Of a DNA stretch of 64,000 bases, positions 33,000 through 44,827 are shown in pieces (position 1 is the stretch's first letter; the number at the start of each line of letters is the position of its first letter). Below the pieces are notes generated by a model, which ran no database searches, was not told the DNA's origin, and saw only the letters and a program-made list of their open reading frames with translations. The position numbers and the translations under genes were made by a program. Source of the stretch: Engraulis encrasicolus (Eukaryota > Chordata > Actinopteri > Clupeiformes > Engraulidae); assembly GCF_034702125.1 (NCBI RefSeq), contig NC_085857.1, positions 57,424,426 to 57,488,425 of the forward strand. Direction: 5' to 3'.

Positions 33000-33146
33000 T
33001 TATGAGGTTTTTTTGTTGAATTTTACTGGTGGTTTTCCGGTATACGAGTGCGTGGCTAGGACCTGCCTTCCAAAAACTGCCAACATATGGTCTGTTGCCC
33101 TCCTGGGGTCACTTCTTGTGGTTGTCTGTGATCTCTGTTGTCGGGC
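33000..33146 (-). pseudogene. BEN-domain-like coding fragment
   Basis: The minus-strand frame contains HMLAVFGRQVLATHSYTGK, which resembles the start of BEN domains (hydrophobic-phenylalanine followed by a LATHS/TGK turn). It ends in a stop just before a GTGAGT donor-like sequence. An acceptor-like TTCAAGTAG precedes it. It may be an exon relic of a transposon protein. The match is short and from memory of the family pattern. Confidence 0.3.
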
Positions 33147-33976
33147 CTACTTGAACCTAAAACAAAACCAAAGCACAGGAAGAGAATAGTTGCACTCATT
33201 TTAATGAACACCAAAACAGACTCTTGGCTGAGTTGTGATTACCTCATTCACTCATTTTTTTCTTTCTTAAAGCCCATAGACTCTTAAGTTTTAACTCCAA
33301 GATGTATTCTAGATGATGAGTGACAGTATAGCAATCATTTCTGAATGTTAAGCAGTCATGCAACAATGCCACCAGGTCACATTTAACTTAATTATGATCT
33401 TATGTGTAGTTTTAGACTTACCGTTTTTCTTGCTATTCTCAAGTATTTCCATCTGGCACCAAGAAGGCTGATGTTCCTGTCTGTTTATCTGATTTTGACT
33501 TGTGAATTCACTGTGAAAACAAGAGGGACCCATTCAGTGAAGGCAATATGAACTCAGGAGTTGCACTTATATTAAAAGTGATATAACTTACATTATAAAA
33601 TGATAATGGCGTGGCATCTGGGGTCAGCGGTCCCAGAGCTTATTCTCGCTGCTCCCATTCCCCCACATTGTAAAGAAAGTATTCAAATATACCCCATGTT
33701 CAAGAACTTCATGTAGCCACATTTCCGAGTAAACTAAGAGAACATGCCCTTCCTCCCGCCATGGGACATAGGGCCTAAATTTGAATAAATTCTTAGAAAT
33801 GTGGGAACATGGGCCAGCAGGTATAAGCTGCGGGACCAATGGGCTGTGAGACCAATGGGCCTAAAAATGAATGTTAAGTCTTAGTGGGGACCACTCTGTG
33901 GGAACATAGACATGCACCCGTGGCATAGCACTTATAATACTATGGATGCCAGGCCATTATCATTTTATCTTACTTC

Positions 33977-34461
33977 CAGTGTTGGGCAAGTTACTCAAAA
34001 CAGTAATGCATTACTGATTACATGTTACTGTCTTTTCAAAATAATCTCTTACACTTCACTATTACCATATTTGACATGTAAGGCATTACACTACTTTTGC
34101 ATTACTTTAGTTACTTTCCCCAAAAGAACTGTTGGCCTAAATGTGGATCTGGAAATTTATAAAAATGTAAATCAAGCTCATGAGTCATGACCTTTTCACC
34201 TCCCACCCAGGAGGTGTTTTTGGCAGCATGTAGACTAAACTACCAGGTTCAGGAATAGCCTCTTTCTGACCCACCACACTGAATAAATCCCACTAAAATC
34301 CAGGACATTGTAATGTGTTGTAACTTCAGTTATTTAGCATGGTAAGTAAGAAAAATGCCAGATTTTGCCATGTAATGCCTTACATTGCTGTTTGCATTAC
34401 AGCAAAAAGTAATGCATTACAACAATTAATTACTTTTGTAATGCATTACTGCCCAACACTG
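33977..34461. mobile_element. hAT MITE (485 bp)
   Basis: CAGTGTTGGGCAAGTTAC and GCATTACTGCCCAACACTG are inverted ends. Flanks CTTACTTC (33969-33976) and CTCACTTC (34462-34469) match at 7 of 8 positions, as expected for a hAT 8-bp duplication. The interior is TAATGCATTAC-rich. Confidence 0.85.
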
Positions 34462-35283
34462 CTCACTTCAAATGTCCAGTGGGAAAATGGGGAGATAACA
34501 CTGAGGTGGTAAAGGCTGTGATGTGTGCTTGCAGTGGTGCATAGCAAGTTTGACAAAGAATAGATTATCATGATAAACTTACCGTAATGTCCTTTCAGTC
34601 AGTCATCATGGGCCACTTGAATGGTTTGACAGCCCCAACTCCAGCAGGAAACTTGAGGACGTTACTGCAGAAATAGACCTACATTTTAGACTGCAACGTT
34701 GTCAGACTATAAACACACGACCAACATACAATGTGATATTGCAAACCATACAATATAAATCCAAATAAAAACTCACCTGCTTGCTGGGTAGGCTACGTTT
34801 CACACGTTAGCAAACTTGCTAACGGTAAAGTTACGGCGGCACTTCAGAAGTCGGATATCGATTAGTAAACGCGTAGAAGAGGTCCTTGAAGTGACAGTAT
34901 TACAGGCAAACATTTCGGCAAGTTAATTAAACGTTTTTGTTCTTTTTCTTTTTTTATCAAGCCCGAGTTAGTCCAATAGCTAACCTGAAAACGGTTGAAT
35001 ATGCGACTGCAACGTCCAGTTTGTTTCCCTTGACAACCAAAATCATTTCAAACTTAGCTGCGCTCGCTTAGCTGCGGAATCTTGTAAATCCTATAGGATT
35101 TTCTAATCTTATAGGAGACAATGAAATTCCTATTGGAATGTATATAAATCCTATAGGATTTTCGTAGACCTATAGAATCTTAAGGGTAAAAACAAAAATC
35201 CTATTGGATTTTAGATGAATCCTATTGGATTTTCAGAATCCTATTGGAAAAACAGAAAATCCTAAAGGATTTTTTGATAAGGG

Positions 35284-36690
35284 TTTACAGGCGAGCTTCT
35301 GCTTCAGCCTCGGAATCTGGCATAAAGCCTATAGGTAGGTCATCAGGTGGGGAAATTAGGCCTTTCATCCTGCCAAAAAGAGAGAGAGAAGTAAAGTGTG
35401 CGTGCGTGCGTGCGTGCGTGCGTGCGTGTGCGCGCGCGTGTGCTTAGCCTGTGTGTGTGCTTAGCCACATCTTTACACACGCTAATCTCGCTCATCTTTC
35501 CCCTACTCTAGTGTCACATCCCCCATACACTATTCTGCCCCCCCCCCTCACTCATCTCCCCCACACACTATTCTGCCCCCCCCCCCCCCCCGTCCCCCCC
35601 CACCCACCCCCTCACTCATCTCCCCCACCATTCTGCCCCCACCTTCTCTAGCAGCACTGCTTCATCACGACCGAGCTCATGGACAGGTCGGCGCAGCCAA
35701 TATGGAGAAATGACTTGCCAACAACAAGTCAACACGGCTTGTGCTTTTCAGTGTTCGTTCGTTCAGTGAGGAGCTGTCATGATGAGGACACCATGATGGA
35801 TAATTTGTGGCCAAATTAACAGCAGCTGTTGGTCAGCAGTAATTGCTGGGGGTAATTAAGGACAACTGACAAACCTTCACGCTGTCCTTAGTGTCCTATG
35901 ACCTGTTCCACACTCCGACCCTCGCGGAAGTGTCATTGCATGCTTCTCTGATGCTTCCAATACTGACCGTAGAAGAAGAAGAAAATTTCCGTACTCCCCT
36001 CGCCATCATTTCGTTCTACACTGTTATGACGTGAGTACGCCCTCTTGTCTCAAGCCTCTTTGGTCATGACTGAGGCGATGGGGGCTAGTTGTAACACAGT
36101 AAATCTCAGTGAAATTCTCATTCTTGTCAATGGTAAAACAAAGGTGAAATAAAATTGGCATACAAATGCAAACCTGTCACATTTTATTTGAAGCATGGGT
36201 GTATTTATTTCAATATTTTTCATATTAAGTGATTATAAAAGTTATTATTAGGCTATACTGTGAAATCGGATCTTGTGATTTTTAATGACTAATACAATTA
36301 AAGCCTCTAAAACCTATTTACTTATTAGAGTGTTTGGTAATAAAGTATCTTAGAGTATCATAGATTTATAAACAAACAGACTTATATGGTGAAATTGTAC
36401 TGAATTAATTGTTTAAATAAATCTTTTCAGCATGTGTTACAACTAACCCTCCCCCTGTTACAACTTACTCAACGATAATTTTAACATTTTACATCCTCAA
36501 CAAACGGTGAAAATGTAAAGCAATGGTAGGTTTTTTAAAACAAACCACCAGTGCTAATATGTAACAGAGATGTGTATGATTCTTGTGTTAAAAAATAAAT
36601 AATGTAACTGCATTAGCCTATATTAAGATATCAGTCCAAAAGCAAAAACCGTTACTTTGTTCCCCGCTCTCCCCTAGTGATGTAGGGGAG
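35284..36690. other. intergenic; low-complexity blocks
   Basis: (CGTG)n at about 35399-35430 and C-runs with CCCCCACAC at 35536-35640. The rest is unrecognised. A minus-strand frame at 35283-35370 after a TTTGGCAG acceptor-like site is mentioned under findings. Confidence 0.4.
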
Positions 36691-37166
36691 CCCTATCTCA
36701 CGCCTTTCGTAAAGTCTTCACGAAAATAAGGGGGCGGGGAGGGAGTGCTGACAGAACACTGCTGATACACTCGGGACTCACTAATTCGACGCCCTTTCTG
36801 TACTTACGCCTTATGTCCCCTAAACCTAAACCTAACCCTAACCTTAACCCTACTTAACCCTAAACCTAACCCTAACCCTAACCTTAACCCTAACCTTGAC
36901 CTTAAACCTAACCCTAAATTGCTTGTTTGAAATGTTTGATTACCATGTGACGGTAGGCTACCGAAAGGGCATCAAACTAGTGGGTCGCTAGGCAACAGTC
37001 GGGCAATTCAAGTGAATAGGCAGCGTGAAAATTAATCTAGTGAAAATTAATCTATTATTTTCGTGAAGACTTTACGAAAGGCGGGCAATAACGTGAATGC
37101 ACCACGAAAATTAGTCTATTTTTTCGTGAATACTTCACGAAATGAGTGAGATACGGTTGCGTAGGG
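36691..37166. mobile_element. MITE-like inverted element with telomere-like core
   Basis: CCCTATCTCACGCCTTTCG at the left and CGAAATGAGTGAGATACGG at the right are inverted, as are inner blocks CTTTCGTAAAGTCTTCACG and CGTGAAGACTTTACGAAAG. Between them (36820-36915) are degenerate CCCTAA/CCTAAA repeats. Confidence 0.7.
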
Positions 37167-37311
37167 AGTGGGAGAATGAGATTCGAATCATCTGATCTAA
37201 AGCCCATCTCAAATGAGCATATTCGTCACTATTCTTCAATAATAATAAAAAATCTCTCGTGACAAAAATGTGCTGCACATTGCAGAACTGTGGTTAATGC
37301 TGTAGTTTTAA

Positions 37312-39236
37312 CTCATTGGCTGCCTTGGCCGTCGAATGACGTCATTTCAAATAGTGACGCCCCCTACCTTCGACGTCGTTCGCCGACAATTGCGTTTTTT
37401 TACAGCCAGGCCTCGAGGACGGTCTGACCTATCTTCTGTATGAATTTCAAGCCTCAAGGCATTTTCTAACTGTTCCTGTAGGTGGCAGAAGTGTCCTTAG
37501 GAACAGTCAAGGCAGGGCTTTAGCTCAGAGCAAGATGAAATGTCAAGACAAAAACACCCCTTTTTTACTATTATAATATAATCTCAAAAGTAGCATAGCA
37601 AAATCATTTTTGAAAGTAAAGCACCTGTGACAGTAGTCTACTTTCTTGCCCTCTGATTTTAACACAGGTAGGCTACTGATTTTAGTGTCAGAGCCTGGCC
37701 AAAAAAAAACCTTCCTCTCATGACCAAAATACAATCCCCTGTTGCTATCTAGCTAGAAGGCATTGTAGCTAACTTGCCCAAAATACACCATGAGATGATC
37801 TGTGTGACAACCTTTCATTTTGGATAATGTGATCAGCCTACACAACATCAGGATGTTGCTTACAAAAATATCCATCTAAACAGGAGAAGTGCACGGGACT
37901 AGTGGTGATGTGTCCCAACTGAGGTAACTTGGGTATAAAGTTTGCTACGCTAGCTAGCTAGCTAGCACGAAATCGCTAACAACTTACAACTAAGCCTAAA
38001 TAAAGGAGCCTTGGTAAGTCAACTATTTTTTACTCAATCCACAGTTATTTTTATGGATCTGTATAGTATGATCAGCTTACTGTATCATCAAAAAAGACAG
38101 GGAGGTTGCAGATTCTTGGAACAGAGTAGCCTCTGTGTCTGGTCAGATACAGTCAGCTAGGGTTGCCAACCGTCCCTTGAAATACAGAATTGTCCAGTAT
38201 TTAGAGATAAAAGTACGGGTTCTGTATTGAATGAAACGGGACATGGGACGTTAAAATGCCGGAAATTATATCTAAGAAATGCAAAATTTTCTGGGGGACG
38301 ACCCCCAGACCCCCGGCACGATGAAGTGTCCCGTATTTTTTTCATTGACAGTTGGCAACCCAACAGTCAGCTCACATTAGAAAGCATTGCACTTAGCCTC
38401 AGACCAGCTAGCATTCACCACTCCAATCGGCTTGTGAAATGTTGGATGTGTGATCAGTACTTTATCAAAAGAAAATTCATTGAACAATATATGACAAGAT
38501 CACTATAGCAGAACCATGATGACAGTAATCATCAATCTGCAAATTGTCCGCTCTGCCAAAGAAGCTGCAGTAAGCTACGCTAAGCGGTGCTGCCTGCCTA
38601 CCTGCCTCCCTCCCCACAAGACACAACACGGTACTATTTCTGGAGGAAATTAAACCAGCTGTGATTCGTTCTCCAACGAGGGAGAGAGAGAGGGAGGGGA
38701 GAGGGAGAGGGAGAGGTAGGGAGTTACCGGAGTTAGGGCAACTGCTGTCATGATCCATGCTGCGCGCCAGCAACTAAACCAAAACACCCTTGTTTTCGAG
38801 TCCCCCCGTTATATTTCAGTATATTAGGTTGAAAAGGTCATACAAATGATCTTTTTTGTTCAGGCTACAGATGACAGAAGACTGTGTAATAGCAGCTGAT
38901 AGGTTTGGAGTTGTTAGGACGATGCCATTACGGGCAAAAACGTTTGCAGTTATAGTTCTACTTCAAATGGCGTTTTCTCAGCTTTTTGGCTAGAAAGCAG
39001 CATTTTGGCGAATTCCACTTAATTTCAACAGATGATTATGAAAGAACGGAAAGGGGTAGAGAGACACCGTTTTTTTTCTGATGACAGATGAGCGTCTAAT
39101 CTGTGTTTTGATAGGTATGGTGTTGACATAGACACAGAACTCAATTTTCTGTGAGCCTCCAAAAAACACCCAAAATGCTGAAAAATGGCTGGCACTCCGA
39201 GGTACTCTTTTATGAAAATGGCTGGCAGCCAATGAG
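37312..39236. mobile_element. TTAA-flanked DNA transposon (1.9 kb)
   Basis: Ends CTCATTGGCTGCC and GGCAGCCAATGAG are perfect inverted repeats bounded by TTAA at 37308-37311 and 39237-39240. TTAA duplications are typical of piggyBac and Kolobok elements. No transposase frame is recognised. A hAT MITE is inserted at 38159-38362. Confidence 0.8.
38159..38362. mobile_element. hAT-like MITE (204 bp)
   Basis: Ends AGGGTTGCCAAC and GTTGGCAACCC are inverted. ACAGTCAGCT occurs on both sides (38149-38158 and 38363-38372), giving a target duplication of 8-10 bp. The interior has ACGGGACATGGGACG and CCGGCACGATGAAG. Non-coding. Confidence 0.85.
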
Positions 39237-39299
39237 TTAAGCAGTAGCCTATTGTAAAACAATTTTGGACCTGACAATCCAGCAAAACAAACATTACGG

Positions 39300-39530
39300 T
39301 CCCACTAGCGGGCTTTTATTTTGAAATAGGAATTCCTGATGACATCGATATGGAAAAAGATGCGAATGCTGCTGACTTTACGCATTCCTGGTTTCCTCCT
39401 GCATTCAGAGAGAAGCCAAAGACACAAAAGAGTCTCGCTTATTGCCGCAGCGAATGTTTGAAGCGGAATCGTGTATCATCGTGTTATTATAGGGCAGGGA
39501 TAACAATTAAAGTATCTGAGGCTTGTTGAC
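39300..39530 (+). promoter_or_regulatory. putative promoter and 5' UTR of ZNF-C
   Basis: Contains CGGGCTTTTATTTTGAAA, identical at its core to the ZNF-B upstream block, followed by a GCTGAC/GCTGGC-type segment. It starts right after the TTAA-flanked element. Confidence 0.45.
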
Positions 39531-39858
39531 ATGGATAGCGCGCTAGAAAACGCGGAGGGTTGCGAGGACGCAGGGAAACATGCAGACTCCTCCCCGGAGT
39601 CCACGGAATCTTTGGTTTGTAAAAGTGAAATCGGATCATTAAGTCCACCGGCGACAGTCGAGGTTAAACTAGAGGCAAATGAGGACCGTGGATACGAGAA
39701 GGACCCTCTGACAGGATCAGAAACAGATGAGGAAGACGATGATGATGATTTTCACCCGCCTTCATCAGTGTCCAGCAGTACGGACGTGTCAGAGGGCTCG
39801 TTGGAGATTGACGTGAAGGGAGAAGAGATGCAGGATGAAAGCCAAAGTTCTCTGAACG
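39531..39858 (+). CDS. ZNF-C exon 1
   Basis: 328 nt acidic exon. The donor is placed at GTCAGT because it leaves phase 1, as required by exon 2. The nearby GTAACC would break the frame. Confidence 0.75.
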
Positions 39859-42778
39859 GTCAGTAACCTATACTGTGTAGGCTACTCTCTCTGGTAGCCT
39901 ACTGTCAGCTACTTAGTAGTCTCACAACTTCCAACAATAACTTTAGAAACATTTTGCCTGTTTACCCCCGTAATAGTAGGCTAACCACTGGGTTCCAAAT
40001 GATCACGCAAATCTTCTGTGAAATTAGAAGCAAATAAGGCAGTAGGCCTAATCAAAAGCTGTTTCAATTAAAAAATAAAAAGTCTACGGGTCTTTTTCTT
40101 TTTTTTAAAGTCATTATTATTGTAGAAAAACATAACAGAGGTCAAAACAGTCTTCCAGGGGTTGTCTCGTAAAATAAAAAGTACATAAAGGAAAGAACAG
40201 AAATATGAAAATAAATAAAATGACATGAAAGTAGCGTTTGGGGTTGGAGGGGTGCGCGGAAATTCATGCGGCGTAATTGAAAAACGGTGTACAGTATGGC
40301 ATTGGCGGCGCATGGACAAACTATAGGCCTACATTTCAGCCATTTATATTTTGAGAAATGACCCATGACATGTAAAATAGTAGCATATTACTATTAACAA
40401 CATATTACACATTTATGTCTATATCCATATTCATTACACATTCATTTCTATATGCAGCTCTATATCTCCTCTGCTATTTCAATGAAGGCCGCCATCGAAC
40501 TCATTATCATACAACTGTAAAACAAAGCCTGGGCAGAGTCAGTAAGCTCATCCCAACTGTCCCTGCTCTGAAGGTTTTTTTTATTGCTCCCAAACCCAAG
40601 TTAACAACACCAACTTGATTAGGCTTTGGATCCCTCTGTTTTTCAAGCACTATGTGATGAATACTCCACGCCATAGTTTCCGTTTTTTAATTATTTTTTT
40701 ATTTATTTACATTTTCGGAAACTATGGCGGCCACATTTACGCGGTGCGACATAGTTTCCTCAATGTATGGGAAACACTGAACCATATTTTAAAAGCAAAT
40801 CGGCTTTAGAATGGCTTCATAACAATGAAATACACATTCTGGAATAGCCTTTAGGCTGGTTTATCAGGCTAGGCGGGAGCATCATTATTATATGCGGCTA
40901 CCTTGCTGCCTCAGGCCCTTGTCGGTTTGCTTTTATCAGTGGAGCAATGAACTCAGAAGTTTATTGAGATATTTTATAGAAAAAACGTTAGGAAGTCTGT
41001 CACACAGTAGAAGCACACAAGAGGACGGGTGGTGAAATGGGACAACAGCCCCTATTATACAAACCGTAGAAGCAAATCGGCTAAATGGCTTCATAACAAT
41101 GAAATAGACATTCTGGAATAGCCCAGTCAAAGCCCCGACAAAAAAACAATTGAGATGATATTGCATGAACTCAAGAAAGTCATTCACTCCAGACATCCCA
41201 TAAACCTTGCTGAAGAGGGGCAGTTTTTTAAAGAAGAGGGAGACAAGATACATCCAGATTGTTTTGTTAATCTGATCTGCAAACAGGACACATCTGGTTA
41301 AGGTCATTGTGACTAACTGAGGGTTAAAACCTATTGAATTCAAGGGTGTACTTACTTATACCTTGCTGTTCTGTGAATGTTTACATCTTGTGGCCAATAA
41401 AAGCATGTCATGTAAATGTTTGTGTGGAATTAGTTAAAGCAGAGTCTGATCGTTCCTTCTTGTGATTCCCGATAAGATCAGACAATATTTTATGACCAAT
41501 TTTGACAGAAATATAAGAAATTTCAAAGGTTGTACAAACTTTTTCCTATTACTGTATCTTCGAACCTACCGAAGAGTAGAGGACATCAGTTAATAAAGGA
41601 CATATCTTTGCATGTCCATTTTTTCTTTTTACAGCAATAATATTTTCGTAGTTTCTCCAATGTATTTTCTAGGTATTTGAATTTAAGCTCTTTGGTTTCA
41701 AGTGTTGTTCGCATATAACTATCTATTCAAACATGTAGTGCTGTAAACATGTTGGTGTTATTTAGTAATGACTTTCTGTCTCATTGCAGGTGATGATGCA
41801 CAATGGAATCCACCAATCAGAAACTGGAAACCTGTTGGCAGACGAAGAGGAAAAAAGACTTCCACACCAACAGGCCGTCTTCAAAAGAAACAACAGATGA
41901 TTAATCTCAGTGAAGATCAATACCAGTGTAATACCTGTGGAAAGAGTTTTACTGACAACAGCCAACTCACTCAACATCAAAGAGTACATTCTGGAGAAAA
42001 TCCTTACCAGTGCACTACATGTGGAAAGGCCTTAGCAGACAAATATAAGCTTATAAAACACAATCGTATCCACACTGGAGAAAAACCTTACAAGTGTACT
42101 ACATGTGGAAAGGCTTTTTCAGATGGACGTGACCTTAAAAATCACCTCAGTGTCCATACTGGAGAAAAGCCATACAAGTGCTCTACATGTGGAAAGGCCT
42201 ATGCAGACAGGCGTGTTCTTATGAAACACAACAGAATCCACACTGGAGAGAAGCCTTACCAGTGTAAGACTTGTGGAAAAGCCTTTGCACGGATCGGCTC
42301 TTTAAGTGAACACAAAAAAATTCACACTGGAGTAAAGGAGCATGCATGTCCTACCTGTGGAATGGCCTTCATCAATATTGCCGTCATGAAAAGGCATCAG
42401 AGAACTCATACAGGAGAAAAGCCATATCAGTGCAGCACTTGTGGAACGAGCTTTGCAACCACGTATGGTCTTAAAAGACATGAACTTGTCCACTCTGGAG
42501 AAAAACGATTTCAATGCTCTACATGCCCTAAGGCCTTCACAGATCGAAGAAACTTGGAGATTCATGAGAGAGTTCACACTGGATTAAAACCCTATCAGTG
42601 CTCCACATGTGGAAAGGCGTTTAGAAGCAAAGGTGAACTCAGAAATCACCTGAGAACGCACACTGGAGAAAGGCCATATCTGTGTTCCATATGTGGAAAG
42701 AGTTTTGCTAGAAGCGACCATCTCATTAGGCATCGACGGACTCATTCAGGTGAGACGCCTGTTCAGTGTATGACTTAA
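39531..42778 (+). CDS. ZNF-C: 10-finger C2H2 zinc-finger protein (2 exons)
   Basis: Probable nuclear DNA-binding protein of about 438 aa from exons 39531-39858 and 41790-42778. The donor is GTCAGT and the acceptor CTCATTGCAG, both phase 1. Exon 1 encodes an acidic N-terminus (starts MDSALENAEG) with VEVKLEANEDRGYEKD, close to the [14 protein letters not shown] of ZNF-B, then a run of Asp/Glu and a second acidic segment. It lacks the INTEGAYE start of ZNF-A/B but keeps their general design. It may combine the roles of exons 1 and 2 in the others. Exon 2 starts with a basic Lys/Arg stretch and then ten C2H2 fingers with TGEKP-type linkers. The sixth and eighth vary (GMAF, PKAF). The stop is TAA at 42776-42778. 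No KRAB or BTB domain. Name not assignable. Confidence 0.87.
39859..40239 (+). other. ZNF-C intron 1, first part
   Basis: No gene seen. Confidence 0.4.
40240..40779. mobile_element. hAT-like element, copy of 60590-61450
   Basis: Shares ACATTTATGTCTATAT, AAACAAAGCCTGGG, GCTCCCAAACCCAAGTTAAC and the right end ATGTATGGGAAACACTG with the element at 60590-61450. The left end is lost. It lies in the intron of ZNF-C. Confidence 0.7.
40780..41789 (+). other. ZNF-C intron 1, last part
   Basis: A minus-strand frame at 40936-41343 has long hydrophobic stretches but no supporting paralogue. Not called. Its GGAATAGCC/ATGGCTTCATAACAATGAAA block is duplicated at 40810-40850 and 41082-41125. Confidence 0.4.
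41790..42778 (+). CDS. ZNF-C exon 2, zinc-finger array
   Basis: 989 nt, acceptor CTCATTGCAG, ten fingers, TAA stop. The 20 bases before the acceptor match those of ZNF-A exon 3. Confidence 0.93.
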
Positions 42779-43145
42779 GATTTATTTCTGACAAGTAAAG
42801 CTTATTTTTTTCAAAATATCTGGGTCATAACGTGCTTAAATTATGTGATCATCGGGTATGCTTTATCCAATTAGCCAGTTTGATGCAGAGCAAGTAGCAG
42901 GTGAAAATATATAATACACTCCAATGAGTAAAAGTAAGCAAGCATGGCAAAGCATGGCAAATATAATGTAAACAATTTAAGCCGAATATATAAATGTAAA
43001 ATATATGTAAAATACGTATACAGGTAGGGCCCTATGATTTCCGCGATACAGAAAACACGGACGGAATCACAGAATGTGGACATTGAAGTAGAATTTGGTT
43101 ATAAACGCGGACTTGCGCTGAATTTGCACATTTCTTATGATAACA
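42779..43145. other. 3' flank of ZNF-C
   Basis: Probable 3' UTR and flank. No clear AATAAA signal was identified. Confidence 0.35.
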
Positions 43146-44827
43146 TACAAAGCGGATTCCAAAAAAGTTGGGACACTTGGTATTTTGTGAATAAAATCAA
43201 AATGCTGGCATTTTCAAAACATTCAATATGTTAATAAGGTAGAGCATTGTGTATAGACAACATATCAGTTGTTAAAGCCAAGCAGAATGATTGTTTTGGG
43301 GTAATTATGTGATCATTTAAAATTTCACCCTTGCAACAAATTCCAAAAAAGTTGGGACAGGGCCAATAAAATGCTTTTTATGTTCGATAAGACTAAACAC
43401 AACACAAGGGAGGAGGCTTAACATTTAAATACTTTGACTGATGGCATGATTTTATTTTAAAAAAATAGATATTTTGATATGTGAGACATGATTTTCAGCA
43501 GCTCAACTGATAGGTGTGTTCTTCGACTTGTTTACCTTCTTGTTAGGCTTAATAAGTGGCATATCCTGACTGCAAGAAAACAATTTTGTCACCTGTTCAC
43601 TCTTATGATGGAACCACACTGTTGGAACATAGTAGAGATTGAAATTTGCCATCATTATGGGGCAATATCTAAAGGCTGTGCTCCAAAATATAATGCATTG
43701 GTAGCTATGTATGCTGTTTAAAGTCTGAATATATCATTCAGCCCTCATTTTAATGCTCTACACGAGTAAGAAGACCATAACCAAGGAATCTCTGCACCCC
43801 TTTACCATCATATATGCTGTCTTTCAGACTGACCACTAAATCAAGCTGAAGTATTCATTTTCTTCATAACCTGGAGGGTGCATGACTGCATGATTTTAAA
43901 AAAGAATGAAATATTTTCCGTTCTGTAGTCAGAGGACAGTTTCACGTGTCTCCTAGGTCCATCTAGAACGCGCTTTGCCACTTGCAACACTGTTTAATGG
44001 CTGCATCAGGTGCTTTAATCAAGTGTTGTGTTTATGGTCATTTTTTCAACAGCTGTCATTGTTGGAGTGTCATAGTTTGCTTATTGACGATGAGTATGTC
44101 ATGATCTCATAACTCGTGCAAAGATTTTACAGAACTCTACATTACAGAAATGGGTCATTTCACGTGAAATCAGACACTTTGGGACCCGACCGACCAGGAT
44201 TTCAATCATACTTGGTGTGCCTTTTTAGTAGCAAGGTAGCACCCCAGAACTGCATTGGTTTGAATCTGACACTAATATTAAGGGAGAAACAGACTAGGAA
44301 AGGTTCACATGTGAGGGTAGGACACTATACATTCAGCCTTGAATATATCAGTCAGTGTTAGTCACAAAAAGATGCCTGTGGTGTTGTTTGAAAGCTCCTT
44401 TCTGGCTCTACATATTACACAATCAGCTTGGAATACAACAACTCTCAGAATAGGAATTATGATAAATTGAAAAATTAAAAATTGAATATCTAAAAAAGCT
44501 ATATTTTAAAATGGCCAGTTCCTTGTCCAAACGTAGCCGGCAATGTCATGAGCAACACCTCAAATGCTGGTGTTTGGTTCGTTATTCATTTCAGAGAGAA
44601 TTTGACTCACAAATATGGCATCATACAGACCACTTACTAATAATATGGTAATACCATAGTAACATCACATGACAAAACAAAAACAAAACAAAAATGGTCA
44701 GTGTCCATGGTCCCAGGCAGATGTCCATTTGTACACACCAAATGATGATATGTGATTGTTTGAACATTCCTTCTCTGTGTACCTGTGCCATCCTCCATTT
44801 ACCGTACTTTAAAGAGATAATCAATGG

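Larger units (their letters stand above)
31985..35283. mobile_element. 3.3 kb DNA transposon with palindromic subterminal arrays
   Basis: Termini CCCTTATCAAAAAATCC and GGATTTTTTGATAAGGG are perfect inverted repeats of 17 bp. About 300 bp at the left and 200 bp at the right hold many copies of a short palindrome, AATCCTATAGGATT and variants, spaced at 15-30 bp. These look like transposase-binding arrays. No full transposase frame remains. A BEN-like coding fragment (33000-33146, minus) and a hAT MITE (33977-34461) lie inside. No clear target duplication, so the superfamily is unassigned. Confidence 0.75.

Noticed and set aside
35451..35651. 66-codon Pro/His-rich frame
   Set aside because: Caused by C-runs and CCCCCAC repeats; no support as a gene.
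36820..36915. True chromosome end
   Set aside because: The CCCTAA repeats are short, degenerate and inside a foldback element, with sequence on both sides.
40936..41343. 135-codon minus-strand frame in the ZNF-C intron
   Set aside because: Composition is that of AT-rich noncoding DNA, and it contains a repeated block; no domain recognised.
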